DNA from: Planctomycetaceae bacterium
GTDB taxonomy: Bacteria; Planctomycetota; Phycisphaerae; Phycisphaerales; SM1A02
DNA length: 34,358 bases
Reading direction: 5' to 3'
Assembly: GCA_021297795.1 (NCBI GenBank)
Contig: JAJTGL010000065.1
Location: forward strand, 1-34,358
The position numbers were made by a program, and so were the translations under genes. The notes beneath the pieces are model-generated. The model was not told the origin of the DNA and did not search any database. It worked only from the letters and a program-made list of their open reading frames with translations. Shown piece by piece: positions 33,741 through 34,358 of the stretch. Within the stretch, counting starts at the first letter, position 1. Each line of letters starts with the position of its first letter.

Positions 33741-34358
33741 ATGACACTCGCACGGATGTCGTCGCTCTCGTCGCGTTCGAATCACCTCGGGAAGGCGCAG
33801 GTCGTCGAAGATGCGACGTGCTCGCGCCGTACCGCGCTGAAGTTCGCGACCGCCCTCGCGCTTGCCCCCCTCATCAAGGTGCGCATCGCGGGCGCCGATC
33901 CGCCCTGTGCGCGTATCGTGTCGCAGTCTGACCTCGATGCGCTTGAGAAGCTCCTTCCGGGCAAGGTTCGCCTTGCTGGTCATCCCGAGTACCTCAATCT
34001 CGCCACGAGTTGGAACGGCCGTCATCGTGCGCAGCCGATCGCCATCGTGCGCGCCCATGCCGCCGCTGACATCGCGCTCGCCCTTTCCTGGGCTCGGCCC
34101 CGCGGGATCGCCGCGGTGGCGCGTTCGGGCGGACACAGCTACATCGGAGGATCACTCGGAGACGGCCTCGTGATCGACGTGTCGCCGATGTCGACCGTCG
34201 TGTTCGATGCCTCGACCGAGCGTGCGACCATCGGCGCCGGTGCCAGGCTTGGCCCGATCTACGCCAGCCTCTTCTGCGATCACGGACAGCGCACCTTCAC
34301 GAGCGGATCCTGCCCGAGCGTGGGGATCTCCGGCATCACGGTCGGCGGCGGGTACAGC
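33741..34358 (+). CDS. Tat-exported berberine-bridge-type FAD oxidase (3' end beyond right edge)
   Basis: 206 codons are visible and the frame is still open at the right edge. A twin-arginine signal lies at about residues 28-50: SRRTALKFATALALAPL, so the protein should be exported folded with its flavin. The FAD-binding domain follows. RSGGHSYIGG carries His132 and CPSVGISGITVGGGY carries Cys191, the two residues that bind FAD covalently (8-alpha-histidyl and 6-S-cysteinyl) in bicovalent BBE/GOOX-type oxidases. GDGLVIDVSPM and TIGAGARLGPIY are further family blocks. Such enzymes oxidise sugars, alcohols or alkaloids with O2. The substrate domain is missing from the window. The ATG at 33741 lacks a Shine-Dalgarno; GTG at 33720 or 33726 is also possible. 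Confidence 0.85.
   Translation, partial: MTLARMSSLSSRSNHLGKAQVVEDATCSRRTALKFATALALAPLIKVRIAGADPPCARIVSQSDLDALEKLLPGKVRLAGHPEYLNLATSWNGRHRAQPIAIVRAHAAADIALALSWARPRGIAAVARSGGHSYIGGSLGDGLVIDVSPMSTVVFDASTERATIGAGARLGPIYASLFCDHGQRTFTSGSCPSVGISGITVGGGYS

Overview
The window is one contiguous piece of a G+C-rich bacterial chromosome. It most resembles a planctomycete, probably of the Phycisphaerae. This rests on gene content rather than a marker gene: two adjacent H-X9-DG-like prepilin proteins, a FloA/NfeD membrane operon, a Ser/Thr kinase with a C-terminal membrane anchor, a secreted protein ending in a dockerin-like repeat (DLSLLLAAW), and lpxK, which implies lipid A and an outer membrane. I saw no rRNA, tRNA, insertion sequence, phage gene or CRISPR array. 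Most of the window is densely coding and codon use looks uniform, so there is no obvious acquired island.

Layout. (1) 1-6183, minus strand: a two-part membrane block. A full-length NfeD protease, a short NfeD and a flotillin-like FloA form the first unit. A family-2 glycosyltransferase, a flippase-like membrane protein and a YkgJ-type Cys-cluster protein form the second, with GTGA start/stop overlaps. (2) 6207-8940, minus: a pair of related prepilin-like proteins with a downstream terminator and a long upstream leader carrying seven 14-bp tandem repeats. (3) 8206-9660: about 1.4 kb with no convincing gene. (4) 9661-14218: RidA-family protein, Ser/Thr kinase (minus), a Maf pyrophosphatase continuous with a membrane domain, LpxK, and a small lipoprotein (minus) whose end overlaps lpxK. 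(5) 14480-19429: HU-like protein, DnaB helicase, then an ECF sigma factor followed by a probable membrane anti-sigma factor and an unrecognised exported protein. (6) 19440-26937: a peptide-type ABC importer with two DppC-type permeases, a membrane-anchored binding protein, a DppB-type permease with a large insertion, and one ATPase. (7) 26934-32786: ElaA acetyltransferase, a peroxiredoxin with a lysine-rich histone-H1-like tail, dUTPase, DegT aminotransferase, RNase D and an aldehyde dehydrogenase. (8) 32820-34358: a secreted dockerin-like protein (minus) and the start of a Tat-exported bicovalent-FAD oxidase that runs off the right edge.

Recurring patterns. Five genes that lack a Shine-Dalgarno sequence have a TANNNT hexamer ending 6-8 bases before the start codon, which suggests leaderless mRNAs. 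Short tandem repeats, mostly of 12, 14 or 15 bp, occur in several genes and spacers. The strongest candidates for something new are the H1-tailed peroxiredoxin, the Maf-membrane fusion, the enlarged one-ATPase peptide importer, and the repeat-bearing prepilin leader.
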